A DNA stretch of 64,000 nt from Rallus limicola (lineage: Eukaryota > Chordata > Aves > Gruiformes > Rallidae), in the NCBI GenBank assembly GCA_022605955.1, contig JAKCOZ010000010.1, forward strand, positions 3,224,001 to 3,288,000, given 5' to 3'. The notes below the pieces were generated by a model. It was not told the DNA's origin. It ran no database searches and was given only the letters and a program-made list of their open reading frames with translations. How positions within the stretch are numbered: the first letter of the stretch is position 1; each line of letters begins with the position of its first letter. Both the position numbers and the translations under genes were made by a program. This document shows positions 52,083 to 64,000 of this stretch, piece after piece.

Positions 52083-52112
52083 TTTATTATTATTATTTTA
52101 TTTATTATTATT
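52083..52112. repeat. TTA/TTTA simple repeat in the CpG block
   Basis: About 30 bases consist only of A and T in a TTATTATT/TTTATT pattern, embedded in sequence that is otherwise very GC-rich. On the minus strand it reads as AAT/AATA. It sits roughly 900 bp upstream of the alpha start codon. Confidence 0.85.
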
Positions 52113-53054
52113 CTGTAAATATCTCAGCAACACAGTTGTATCTCATCACTTCGTAGCGGGGGGAAAAGAGAGGTTTCCAACCCACGGCGACTTCTCCCAC
52201 CTCCGGGATGCCTCGTCCCGGCCCCCGACGGGGCCGGGACATCTCAGCACAGGCAGGAGCCGCCCGGGTGGGGGCTGCCGAGAGGGGCCGCACCGCCCCC
52301 GTCTCCGCCGGTTCGAGCCCCGTTCCCTTCGCTCCGCGCTTCCCCCACTGCTCCGCCCCCCCTTCGTCCTCCCTCTGCCCCCACAGCTGGCAAGAGAGGA
52401 CGATGCTTTCCTGTTGGAGTTGGACGGCGGCGTGCGGAGAGTTGGGGTGGTTTTGAGCAGATCTGGTGTGTGAAGAAAAAAAATAATCATAAATCTACTG
52501 CCTGACACCCATATGCGGTTGAAAGTAAACCCAATATAAACGAAATCCTGTCTGCTCCTGGGGAACAGGAGGCCGCGGCTGATTTTTCGGGGAGAGCTCC
52601 TGCACTAAATCATGAAGGGGGCCGATCCCCACCAAAGAGCGCACCCGGCGAGCAGCGGTCACACACCCCCACCCCCTGCCCTGGCCCAGCCGTCCCCTCG
52701 GGTGGGGAAAAAGCAAAGCCAGAACAGAAAGGGCGGCTCTCTTCTTTAAAGGAAAACGGAGGCAAATAGAGGGGAAAGCCCTCAAATCCCCCACTCCCCT
52801 TTCTCAGCGGCACTGTCTCCGGCCATTTTGTCTCCCCTCGGGCACTCGGGTAGGAGCTCTGGGCCGTGGCGAGTGCAGAGCCCGCCGTCCGCGCAGAGGT
52901 GCGGAGCATCTGAGTCCGCGGCGCGGGATGGGCCGGGCCCCCGCCGTGCCGGGGCGCCGCCAGGAGGCGCTGCGGGGCGGGCGCGGGGCGGTGCCGCAGC
53001 GCCTCCCCCCGACGGCGCGGCCCCGGTGCTGTGCGGCGCGGCGGCACTAGCGGC

Positions 53055-53105
53055 GGGGCGGGGGCGGGGGCGGGGGCAGGGGCAGGGGCAGGGGCAGGGG
53101 ACGGG
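53055..53105 (+). repeat. GGGGCG/GGGGCA minisatellite with G-quadruplex potential
   Basis: Three GGGGCG units are followed by four or five GGGGCA units, giving at least eight runs of four or more G on the plus strand. Single C-G or C-A linkers separate the runs, the classic short-loop G-quadruplex arrangement, and the GGGGCGG boxes are also Sp1-type sites. The array lies about 1.9 kb upstream of the alpha start codon, at the distal edge of the CpG block. Confidence 0.85.
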
Positions 53106-53830
53106 ACCGGTACACCCGGGACCGCGTGCGCCTGGGAGGCTGCCCAGTGGGGCGGGGGGAGATCCCGGCCCCTGCCCGGGAGGCCGGAGCGGGGGTGAGG
53201 CCCACGGCGGGCGAGCGGGAGCCGCGCTCCCCTCGGCGGGACTCTCCTTTCCTGCCCGCCCCCCCGCTCCCCGCTGAAATGACGGAATCCCCCGTCTGTT
53301 TCCTCCTGTTTAATGCCGTTGCCCGGACCACCGTGGCTCCGCTCCAAGGCCCCGCCAGCCGGCACAGGCAGCCGGCGGTGGCGGTGGAGCGCGGGCCCGC
53401 GGCCGCCCCCCCTCGGCCCCGACCCCGCCGCTCCGGTCCCGGCCCCTCCGCCCCTCGCTGCCGCCCCGGGGCCGCCCGTCACCGTCCCGCCTCCACCCGG
53501 TGCTCCTCTTCCCTTTTCCCTGCGCCTCCGTCCCTCCCTCCCGCCCCCCCCCCCCCCGCCCCCCCACCGAAGTTTGTTTACAGCCGCTACTAGGAGAGAC
53601 TGTTACCCGGAGCTTATTTTGGGAGCTGGTGATGACTAACGAAGTTAAAAGGAGCCTAGTACAGAAAACAACCTTATTTTTAGACGGCTGTTGTTTCAGT
53701 GGATTATTGTAGCCAATGCGCCCCGGCCGATTTTAAAAGCCCCTTCCCAGATGCCAAGTATTTTACCCCGTGCTGCCGCCGAGGCGCGCACGCCGGCCCG
53801 CGCCTCGCTGCGCTTTCCTACTGCCGCTGG

Positions 53831-56800
53831 CTGGGCCCGGCCTGCAGCGGCTGCGGATGCAGTTTGGCCTTCAGCAGGTTGGATGAAGGGGGAGGGGGGG
53901 CGTAGGGAAAAGGGGGGAGAAAGAGAATTAAAAACCCCCCTAAATAAAACGGGATCCCCTCCCTTCACATCCCCGTGCTTTTAGAGGCAGGGCCAGCGCT
54001 TCTCTAGGGCTTCCTCGACTCCCAGGTGCAAGGTGAAAGGGGCAGGCCTCTGTGTTTAGCTTCATCTTGAGCAATCTCCGGGGCTGCCGACCTGCTACGG
54101 CCAGTGTGCAGGCAGGGAGAGGTGGGGGTGCCCAACAGGGAGATAAGGATGCTCCTGCTGCCTCGCTCCTCAGCACCCCATTTCTTCCCATGCAGGCATC
54201 GCTGCAAGGCAGCTTGGGTGCCAAGTCCAGACATGGGGGCTCCCCGTGCCCAGGACTGGTCCCTTGCCATAATCCCTCGTGGATAACCCATGGCAGAGCT
54301 GCTGGGACCTCAGCAGGCTCTACCCCGTGGGATACACAGGGCTGAGCAGAAGTGTCCCTGGCAAGAAGACCTCCCTTCTCACTGGTGCTGCTCCAGGCCA
54401 TGTCTCTCCCCCACCCTCTGCCACCATGCAGCCAACCTTCTCCAGCTTTCCACACAAGCGCTTCTGCTGGCCCCTCTTTTAGCATGGTCCACTTCTGCTG
54501 CAGAGTTGTATGGGATCCCCTGGCAGTCCCTCTCCAGCCACGCGTCCCACAGCAAGGAGGAAGGGGGGCTTGCTCACCTTCCCTCATGCTGTGGCAGAGG
54601 CAGCTGTGCTTGAAAACAAAGCGCTTGCTTCTTTTAGCCAGTAATTAGGTTAATTGCCAGGGAGAGTTCATCTGCCCTGCTCTACCTTTCTGCCTTGGCT
54701 GAGACTGAGCGTGCAGCAGCTCGCGTGGCCCAGGTCGGGCTGAGAAACTTGTGCATGTGGCTGCTGGCCAAGGGGATGCTCATGGGAGGCCATGCAGCAT
54801 GGCTCGCCCTTGCGGGAAGCAGCTGGACTAGGCTGAGAGTTGAGGAAGAAGGGACTGTAGCGCAGTGGGAAGAGAGAAGGCCACGGAGCTTCGGCCTTTT
54901 CTACGATGCAGCCTTTTTGGGTTGCCACTGATTTTCTGTTGCCCTGAGAGCAATCGATCTTTTCTGGGCTGCACCTCTCCACCGCTGGAGCTGTCTGTGC
55001 AGCTTGGCCATCCAGCATGGACTTCATACCTCACAGACCACAGGCTTGGACGGGTGCTTTTCGGGCAAATTTTACCCCTTCAGTTCATCTTTGTAAGCAA
55101 AGATATAAACTTACCCTCTGTCCTCAGCTCTTGCATGTAAATGTCGTGCTGTTCTTTAAAAAAAACCCAACACTGCAAAACCTATGTAGTATTAATATGG
55201 GATGCTTTAATCACCATAGAATCTGATTCGTGCTCACTAGATTACTTTCACATTCTCTTAGGCCGTGGAACTGTGGTTATTCCCTCCTATGTTTTTCTTT
55301 TCCCTCCTTTTCTTTGGGCCTCCTCAGGCTGCGAGGGATGTCTCGCATGGAGTTTCGCACAGAGTGGGAGCACTATTTCTCAGGGAACCCCTATTTTGCC
55401 CCAAAATGTCTCAGTTTCTGCCTCACCAGAGGATGTAGGTTAGTAGCACGGCACGGCAGGCCGTGCTGTTCCTGCTTGCACCCTCGCCTGCTTGCGAGCC
55501 TTGGAACAAATTGCTTTCTCTGCACAGTGTCCTGTGAAAGGAGAATCTCTCAGTTTCATCTGTGCAGAAGTGTTTTGACAGCAGGGCAGGGGGAGAACCC
55601 CTCCCTTCAATGTTTACCAATATCAAATGTTTTCTTACAATAAAGGCACAGAATTCTGTAATCCACAACACAGACCAGAAAAAGCTGCCCAGAAATTTTG
55701 TTCTGTTTTGGGCTTCTTACCCTTACATCCTTATAGCCTTTGATATCTAACGCGTGTAATAGTGGCCATCTCCTTGGGGTCTGCACACCCATCTCCTGGG
55801 TCTTGGCAGCTTCAAAAGCATCAGCATCTGTTCAGAATTTCGTTCGCTGTAACAAAAGATTTATAAGTCTCGAGCCTTCCTCAACAAGTCCTTAATGAAA
55901 GTCTTTTCTAATCCCCTGCTTTGAAAATTGCAACAAGGCTTGTTTGGAAAGTGAGGGAGCACGGTGTTTGTGGCTGGTACCGCACCGCTTTGAAAGCACG
56001 TCCACGATGGACCTCTGAAGCAAGGCACAGAGCACGGCTGAGCAGCAGCCGGCTGCTGCCTGAAGCCCCCTGAAGACAGAAGTTGATGTGAGGGTAGGGG
56101 CTGGGATCAGCATCCCCCCTGCCCTCCAGGCACAGCTTCTCTCTCGGGCTGCCAGAAACCATTTCACCACTTTTAAGGTGCGTTGCACTTAGCAGGACAA
56201 ATGCCAGAGGAGGAATTTTGTGTGCTTGAATAATGTTGTAATTTACCTTATAACCGGTCTCATTACGTCGCTGAGTGCTCTGTTGATTTACCTGGCTTTT
56301 GATTTAGTGGACTCTCTTTAAATGACTGCTTAGGAACGCAGCCAGGGACCGCGGGCGAAAAGGACCTGAAACCTTTTTGGAGCTACAGTCACTCGTTCAG
56401 ACACCGACTTTTTTAAAACCAAGACAGACATCAGACAGCCACACCAGGCCCTCATCCAGAGAGCTGCGACTGAATTAAACCGAGACGTTAGTTCAGAGGA
56501 GTAATTTCGTAATGATACACGCTGCGTCGGTGCCGCTTTATTTCCTTTTGGGTTCCCCCCCTTCTACACACCCGAATCGCGGGCAGGTACACGCCTTGTG
56601 CTCTGGGCAAACCCCTCGCTGCTGATGGCTGGGGTCAGCGTGCCGCATCTCCTCTCTGCCGAGAGCATCTCCTCTCCAGACGGAGGTGGGTGCCAGCGGT
56701 GGGCTCGGTCCTAGCTCTGTCACACGACCCTGGGGTCCCACCACGGCGATTCCAGTACTCCCCCATGACAAAAGAACGGCCAAAACTGAAAAAAAACCAT

Positions 56801-59800
56801 ACCCTGCATTTCTTCCTGGGCCCTGCCAACAGAGTGTGCAGTACACCAGGTGGTTAACAAAGAAGAGCAGGCATAATGCTCTGTTTGTAAAATAGCACTG
56901 AAAATCAGCAATTTTTTATGCTTGTGCAGTATAGGCAGGCTTTGGGATGGAGTTTGCTATCAGAAGATGTGGTTTAGCTCCGGAAGTGTCTCTGGGGTTT
57001 CAGACTTCCCTGGCTGCTGGTAGAGAGGCTGGTAACAAGTTTCTTGCCCCACTGAAAAGTACTTAATGAGTACTGGTGAGGGAAAGCCTGGTCGGGTGCC
57101 CGGGGACTCGGACTGGCAGCGGAGCGGAGCCTCCTCCAGGGGAAGGGAGATGTCAGGTGTGAGTTGACACCTTCATTTTCGGGCCGTGCAAAGCAGTTTT
57201 TTCCAGGTGTGTGTGTTGCATCAGCAGGAGCAGGGGCACTGTGGGAAGCTTTGTGGAAGTGGTGACCCAGGAGGATGCAGCAGTGCTGCTTCACCGGCAG
57301 CCCAGGGGCCAGCGTCTGAGCCTGTGATGGACAGGAGTTAGGGAAGGCTGCAGTGTGGCTCTTCCACTGCACAAGGGGCTTCTCTCTCCCTTGACAGGCC
57401 CATGAGCTCTACATGCCCTGGAAAGACTGCTTTTACCGACAGGCCCCATCACTCCTCCTCATCCTCTCTCCTCCTGCAGTGCATCTGCCTCTGCAGCCAG
57501 GGGAGACCCAGGCTGGCCTGATTTACATCAAAGTTGGCCTGTGTTGTAGTGCTACAGTCTCAACAAAGTGCCCCAGGGGCCCAAGCACATCTTCAGCTGT
57601 CTCTGCCAAGACACCAGCCATGGTAGCATCTCCTCTTCCCTCTCCATCCCGGTGCACAGAACAGGTCTGGCAGCGGTGAAGTACCCTTTGTTACCTGCCT
57701 CTCTGTACTCACAGACCCTCCTGCTTCAGACTCTGAGTTCGGTGCCAAGAGCACCCCAGTTGCCACATGAAGCAAGCAACCTGATGGGAAATCCTGGGCT
57801 CCCCAGCTGTAGCATGAGCCCTCTCTTCCAAAACCTCAGCCGTGCTATTAATTACTTGTCAGGCTGCTGCTACCCCTAGCACTCCTCAGCACCAGCCTGA
57901 GCCTTTTCCTTCATTAATTTGCTCCTTCATCAAACTTGCATTGACGTGTTCTGTAGGTTCTCCCTAAACGAATAACCTTCCGTCGTGCAATATTGAATTC
58001 CTTTGCATTAGCCTGTTCCCTCAGTGTCTCCAAATCCTCTTGTAGTCCAGTGCATTCCTGAAATTTATCAGCAGCCCTCCTCTTATCATGATGTCATCTG
58101 CATCTGGACACCCAGCATCGCGTGCCAGCCTTGGGCTCATTTGTACAAAAACCTTAAACAGAACCAGTCCCGGCACCCAGCTCTGGGACCTGCGGCCCGT
58201 TAGCTCTCTTCGTGTGTACAGCCCTATTTATTACACGTCTCTCTTCTCTAACCCAAGTTTATCCTTCTAATATTGATACTCCAATACTTGTATACTTTAT
58301 ACTGACCTCATTTTCCGAGGCAGAGTCGGTAACCTTGTTAAACTCCAGCAAATGCAAAATCGTGGCTTTAAACTTTTCTGGGCTCACCCTCACAAACTTT
58401 ATGAATAGGATTTGGCCTGGTTGAGGAGCAATTTTGACGATGGCCCCATGTGCCAGATGATTGCAGACACCAGTCCCCCCTCCCCCTTTCTCCAGCACTT
58501 TCAGCATGATAGGTCAGCCCAGGGGATGAGAGGTGCTGAGGGAGAAAGGAAATGTGTTCCAGGTGATGAAAGGGGGTGCCAAGGTTTTATTCGCTCACTT
58601 GTGCCTACACACTGTTGAGGAGCATCCTTTACATTTCATGCAAAGTGGAACGATGAGCCACAGCCCAACGGTGTAAAGCAGCATGCTCTCCTCTCACTTT
58701 CACCAAGCACTGAACTGTCTTTCCAGAGATGGAGGAAACTTGGAGCTTTCCAGCCCGAAATGGGAGGAAGCCGTGCTGCTGGAAACGAGGGGTTAATGAT
58801 GGAGACGATGCAAGATGCCTCCACCTGCCTGAAGTGTACTGCTTCCCTTCCTCAGCAGTGGCAGGCTTCAGGGGCTGTATTCCATGGTACCTATGTGCCA
58901 GCTGCAGCATCAGGGGCACCTGTGTTGGCCTGGCTTTGATCCTAACTCCCCGTCCAACTTAGTGCAACCCTGCCCGCTCTGGCTGTGCAGGGATGCCATG
59001 GACCTCAGCTAAACCCTGTTTCTGACAGAAATGCCCCACCGAGGAGGGGTGTCCAAGGAGCCCTTGGATCAGCTTGGCAGAGCCCAAAGCTTCTCTTTAC
59101 TGGGGGGATCATGAAAGGCTGGCAAGAGATTGGGCTTTTAATACGTACCTTTCCTTCTTCCCAGCATGAGGTATGTCTCCCTCATTCTTTTCATGCCGTA
59201 TTTCACAAACAATTAGTATTTTCTTTATAGGGCTGATTTCTTTATAGGGTTGGTTTGGCTGAGAGGACCAGCAGCCTGAAACAGGTTCCCTGTCTCCTAT
59301 AGCTAGATCAAGGATGCAAGTGTTTGGTTCTTCATGTAGCAAAGCGACGCATGAGCCCAGTGCCTTCATTTCATGAGCTAAGGGCAGCATTCTTGTTTTG
59401 TGACATCCCTGCATGCTGAAGTAGCTATCTTGAAGAACAAATGCTGAAAATTAAAATCTTCTTGACTCAAGCTTCCTCATTAGCAGCCCGCCTGACTAGA
59501 CTCTACCTTATTATTTTTTGCTGGTGCATAGCCGTAAAGAGAAAACCAAGGAGAAAAATAGGCAATTAAAATGCATTAAATTGATTTCCAAATGAGTATG
59601 CAAAACCAGAAAGTCCCAGGAAGAACTCCCATCTCTTCTCTTGCATCTGCCGCTGGATGTGAGAGCGCCAATTTGCTAGCAACTAGAACTAGGCACATTA
59701 GTGAACTCCAGTAGGGTCCAACATCTACCTAGGTCCCCTCAGTTGAGTCTCTGGACATGGAGTATGTGAAGTCACTGCAGTTGCTTGGGACACGTTGCAG

Positions 59801-62800
59801 AGCAGGGCTTCTCAGAGGCCATGCAAAGGTTTTTTGGGATGAACTCCTCAGCCCCGGCAGTTCAAACACAAGGCTCTCAGCTCTGCAAAGCCATTAAGGA
59901 AAAATGCCAGAAGCAGCTCCCGATTCCTCGGCTCCAAACTGCATTCCAGTGCAATGGTGGAACTACAGGCCTTGGGAAAGCACTCAGCCTCCTGACACCA
60001 GGCACTGGGCCGGCTCTGTGGCTCCAGGCTCACCAGCACACTGCTCCACCTCAAGGTAGTGCAGATAGTCTGAGTACAAGCCTGGGACAGTTAAAGAAAA
60101 CCATGGAGATACTACAAATTAATCTCTTCCTTTTCTTTGCTTCCAGGACTTTCCTCTCCCTACTCCCTTCTTCTCAGGAGCCCAATTAAATTAATTTTCA
60201 GGTTGCTTTTTAAAGTAAATGACAAAATCACAGAAGCCTCCCTGCTAGGGGTGTGAGGAGGCTCCCCACAGACCTGTGTGGTGCAAGGGGAAACACACTG
60301 CAAAGATGGATACTTGCAGACAGGAGCGTCTTTGCTCAGCTAAGAGGCAGAACAACCTCCCAGACCTCCCAACGCAGGCCAGGGCTACCCACCAACATTA
60401 ACCTGGGTGGGGGGAGAGAGGGGCAGGCTGAAGACTAGGGCTGAAAATGGGTTCACAGGGTGCTTTGGGACCTCTGCTGAAGTATCCATCATTAGAGATT
60501 GAAGCCGCTAGCATGTCTTGCTGAAGGGCTGCTGCCTGCTTGCTGCCCAGCATCAATGCATTGCGTGGTCCATAAGAGCTGTGCCGCAATGAAATACTTT
60601 TCTTGGTGTTCCTCAAGTTCTGTGGGTCAAAGCTGTCAAGTCTGGAAGTCTGGGACTCGGCTCTGGGTTTTGCTGGCTGCTCTCCAGTCAGTGAATGCAG
60701 CCTGATTTTGCAGAAGCAGGCAGCAACGTCTGGCAGGACAAAGAAAGTCCTTCCAACCCACACATAGCCTCTGCTCCTGCCCTGTGGAAGCTCCTCCACC
60801 CGTTGCTGGGCTGCAGAGGTCCACTTTTGCATGGAGCTCTGCAGAATCTCATCTGGAGGTTCCTATCTCCAGTCACAGCTCTCCGAATGCCAGCAGGTAT
60901 GGAGCAACCCCAGGGATTAGACAGAAAGAGGCCCCAGAAATCGCACACATGCAGGCACACTCACACACGTGGCTATCATCTCCCTCATTTGAAGTTCATG
61001 GCTGGATAGAGTTGGTGACCACAGGGTAAAAAATTGTCTTGAGGAAGAATCTGAAGGTGGTTTTGGGTAACTGCTGCCTGGGTACCAAGCTCACTATAAG
61101 ACACCTTGATATCCTGGGATTGGCTTGGACAAACGGCTGAGCTGGGGTTTAAGCAGTGCATCAGAGGAGGGAAAAGGCAGGATAGTGAGAGATCAGCTCG
61201 AGGTAAGTGTGGAGGGGCCAAAGCGTGAGCTGTCAGTTCAGTTATGAAGGTCTTTCAGGAACACCGGTATCTGGAGTGGGGCAAGGAAGTGGGGAAGGAC
61301 TGCCAGGACGTTGGTTCATGGACCAAACCACAATGCTGGGCCTGGCACAGCAGTCCCGTGGACTGTGATGATTCAGAAGCGGGGAGGAGGGGAACATCTT
61401 GTGGAGATGAAACATCCTGCCCTGCTAGGAGCAGAAGAATGTGCAGTTTCTGGAAGCAATACTGGCCAGCAAATATGGCAAGAAGTGAGTGCCTTCACAC
61501 GAAGCCTGTCCTGACCCAGCTGTTTCCACAGCCTCTGAAACGCTGTCCATAGGGTATCACAGTAAACGCTCCCTGGGGTAGTTTTCTAAGGGCTTTTTCT
61601 CTTCCCGTCACCCAATTAAAAGTTGAACCACAAACTCACTGTGGAGGGTGAAGGCTCCGGGCACCCAAGACCTTTGTTTGAAGGCAGCCGGGACGGACTG
61701 CTGTCAGAAACCCTTCCACCCCTCAGCGCCCACACGGATAAATTACCCTGTCAGTGGGATCTGTGTCCGGCGTGGCCGCTGTCGAACGCTGTCACCCGCA
61801 GGCACGCTGCCGGGATCCTTTCCACGACAGAGACTGCTGTCTCGCCTGTAAGATTTAAGACTTAAGGCATCGATAAAACTTGCCAGTAACTACCTGGAAC
61901 ACAGGTAGCTCGAAGGACCGGACTTTTTCCCGTCAGTTGGTTATGACAGGGGCTGCCGCGTTTACTGATTTGTTAGCTTCCATCGCCCCCTCTTGGCTCG
62001 TGGAAAATATACCAGCTTTGCCAAGAAACCTGCAATTCCCTTAGAAACAAAACAATGAGGCAACCCCCTTTGCTGGCGTTGACTCTGACCTAGTTTAACG
62101 CACCAGTCAGTCAAACAGAACCCGAGACCATTTCTGGGACGTGTGGGGGCTGAATTGGAAGGGAAAGGTTGGAGGTGCTGGTTCTGGCCGGGCGGCGCGT
62201 GAAAGCGTGCCGGCATGGAGACTCGTGCAGTCCTTCTCTCTCTCTCCTCCACACACCTCCAACTCCCTAACACTAGCTCACAGCTATTTCTATCATAATG
62301 CCTTGCTAAAAAAACCCCTTCAGTTGTATCGATTGAATTCCACACTAATCACCTCTGACAATGTGACCGCTGTTTCCATCCACAGGATTAACAAGGAGCG
62401 TTCAAGCAGTCGGTGTGCTGGAGGACAGGCAAGGCAGGAACTGGGAGCCAGGCTCTGGCATGGGAACCTGTGGGCCAACGTAAGGGTGCAGAGCAGGAAG
62501 TGGGACCCATTCACATCAGTACCAAGCCAGAGTACCAAGTCAGAGCTTTGTGCGGGACAGAAGCTGCTGTAGATGTATTTCCCGCACTCAGGAGTGCACA
62601 TGCTTTCACATGACTGTGGTAAACAGGAGGATAAGAAGACACTGAGTGACAAGTATGGAATTACACTGAAGTTAACCAACTAACCAGAATGACCACTTCT
62701 GAACATAGAAAAAAATTGATGCTGTATTCTCTTGGAAATAATTAATACACAAGTGAAGCAATCTATCAGGTGAAGTGCCACTCAAACAGAGGTGGGATGA

Positions 62801-64000
62801 TCAAACATCAGAGGTCAAAAGTGATGTCCTTCCTCCATGCTTTGTGTAAATGGTGCATCAAGCCCCCAGTATAGCCAAGATTTTAAGTTAGCTGCTTTAT
62901 GACCTTGATGAAAGTTTTGCCTCTTTGTAAGTAAAAGATATCATTTCTTTCCTCCGGAGTCACTTGGGGAAGTCCTGGGACCTTCCTCCTTACACAATGG
63001 CTCTAGCCCCATCTTGCTATTTTTTTCTATCTTTCCTCACTTCAATGCATTCTCAGTAATGGCAAAACCTTCTCCTGTGTCAATCTGTTAACTAACGTGT
63101 AAAGAAGGACTTCCCCTCTCTCTGATAACCTGTATCATCTTTTCCAGCATCATGCTCAGGGCCCATAATGTGATACCGATAGCAAATATCTACTTGTTGC
63201 TCTTATACTCTTAATTGTATCCCCTTCCGACTGACCGCTGTGGTTGCCCAGATTGAGGTCTAACAAGAGACTTGATAGAGGCTTGTATAGTGAGCACATA
63301 GCATTTTATGTTTCTTGGAAACCAGGCTCCTACTCACAAATCAAACATCTCAAAAATAATAGCATTTACAACCACCGGTCGCTTCTGGTGGAGACCCCCT
63401 CCAACTGGGAATAGAAATTATTGTATGGGCAAAACCATAGGCATGATTAGCCTTCCCCCTTTGCCCACCTCATGTCTCAATTTCTTAGTTCCTGCCTTGA
63501 GTTTGGTATTGAAATATAAATAATATAAAGCTGATTAACTGCTGTATTCCATGCTCACAAGCAGCTCCCATTTTTTCTTTCGCTTAGGAAGAGATGAATT
63601 TCCCACATTTTCTATGCCTCAGAAAAGGAGGGATGCAAAGTAGAAGAGCTGGGAGATGTCTGGGACTCAAACAGGACTGGCAGGTAACAAGAAAGACTAT
63701 GGGAGGCCTTTGTTTTTTTCTGTTTTTCCTTGGGTTGCTGGAGGGCTCTTTATCTGGTGTCTTCCCTCCAAAATTTCTCCCCCAGCAGAGCTGGCGGTGC
63801 ATGTGCTGAATTCAGCTCGGCCAGGAGCGAGCAGCTGCCCAGTCACCCTCTCCACATGATCACCAGATGAGTCCGTCTCTCATGGAATTTGTGTCCTGTC
63901 TTTAAAAATAAATACAACTCGAACTGACAAAGTCTTGACTGTGGTCACCAGCCCTGACCCGCATGAAGATGTGACTCTGCTTGAGTCAACAGCTACAAAA
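53831..64000. other. Intergenic DNA upstream of NFATC1
   Basis: About 10 kb with no gene I can support. In mammals the next gene upstream of NFATC1 is ATP9B, in the same orientation. I looked for its C-terminal membrane segments on the minus strand and found none, so its 3' end, if synteny holds, is beyond the right edge. The visible content is one degraded CR1 fragment (57990-58440), a 16-bp direct repeat near 59220-59250, and unique sequence. An open frame at 60398-60832 on the minus strand is noted among the findings. Confidence 0.7.
57990..58440 (-). mobile_element. Degraded CR1 LINE reverse-transcriptase fragment
   Basis: Read on the minus strand, three stretches correspond in the right order to CR1 reverse-transcriptase landmarks. 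They are a DFSKAFDTV-like segment (about 58320-58355), a GVPQGSVLGPVLFNIF-like segment (about 58145-58195) and a FADDTKL-like segment (about 58085-58110). They are followed by the CTCCAAATCCTCTTGTAG stretch common in CR1 copies. Stops and indels break the frame throughout and an AT-rich insertion lies near 58260, so this is an old dead copy. The limits are approximate. Confidence 0.7.

Larger units (their letters stand above)
45860..53830. other. Long CpG-rich block spanning both NFATC1 promoters
   Basis: From about 45.9 to 53.8 kb the sequence is visibly rich in G, C and CpG compared with the AT-rich flanks, with brief AT-rich interruptions near 47.3, 49.4 and 52.1 kb. It covers exon 2, intron 1, exon 1 and about 2.6 kb upstream of exon 1. 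CpG islands of this type mark promoters. The limits are by eye, and the block may be several islands close together. Confidence 0.75.

Noticed and set aside
52310..52320. GGTTCGAGCCC, a perfect tRNA B-box match
   Set aside because: The flanking bases do not form a T-arm stem, and no A box or cloverleaf lies at the right distance.
53940..54587. 215-codon minus-strand open frame upstream of the gene
   Set aside because: No familiar domain, tryptophan/glycine-rich low-information translation, and similar-length frames occur on the plus strand.
54858..54869. TAGCGCAGTGGG, resembling a tRNA or SINE A box
   Set aside because: No B box follows within 30-60 bases and no acceptor stem can be drawn.
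62000..64000. Possible 3' end of ATP9B, expected next to NFATC1 from mammalian synteny
   Set aside because: No translated segment on the minus strand resembles the terminal membrane helices or tail of a P4-ATPase; an AATAAA near 63907 is on the wrong strand and isolated.

Overview
The window is vertebrate genomic DNA, most likely avian. It has one multi-exon gene with GT-AG introns, a very GC-rich CpG island, and antisense-oriented copies of CR1 LINE 3' ends, a repeat typical of birds and other reptiles. The only gene I can support is NFATC1 (nuclear factor of activated T cells, cytoplasmic 1; NFATc1/NFAT2). It is encoded on the minus strand and runs from the right-hand promoters towards, and past, the left edge.

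Reading in transcript order: exon 1 (51058-51190, alpha N-terminus, promoter P1), exon 2 (46498-46579, beta N-terminus, promoter P2), the large common regulatory exon 3 (40276-41374), and exons 4, 5 and 6 (30884-31043, 5124-5326, 1806-1978). Exons 4-6 encode the start and most of the N-terminal half of the Rel-homology DNA-binding region. All splice phases agree: exons 1 and 2 both end in phase 1 and join exon 3 to rebuild the same glutamate. The alpha form reads through to about residue 589 inside the window. The C-terminal Rel/IPT half and the transactivation tail lie off the left edge.

Layout: 1-1805 partial intron 6; 1979-5123 intron 5; 5327-30883 a 25.6 kb intron 4; 31044-40275 intron 3; 41375-46497 intron 2; 46580-51057 intron 1 between the alternative first exons; about 51.5-53.8 kb the P1 upstream region; 53.8-64 kb intergenic DNA with no recognisable gene. 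A CpG-rich block of roughly 8 kb (about 45.9-53.8 kb) covers both promoters. Three CR1 3'-end fragments lie in introns and one older CR1 reverse-transcriptase fragment lies upstream of the gene.

I do not see a novel multigene system. The second-look items are cis structures: tandem NFAT-type GGAAA sites upstream of P1 (candidate autoregulatory element), a near-perfect hairpin made of NFAT-core arms between P1 and P2, a perfect 23-bp inverted repeat built on a tandem duplication in intron 4, an array of four GGAAATCC motifs, a cluster of AAGTACTT palindromes, and a plus-strand TATA box inside the island. All regulatory readings are inference from motifs.
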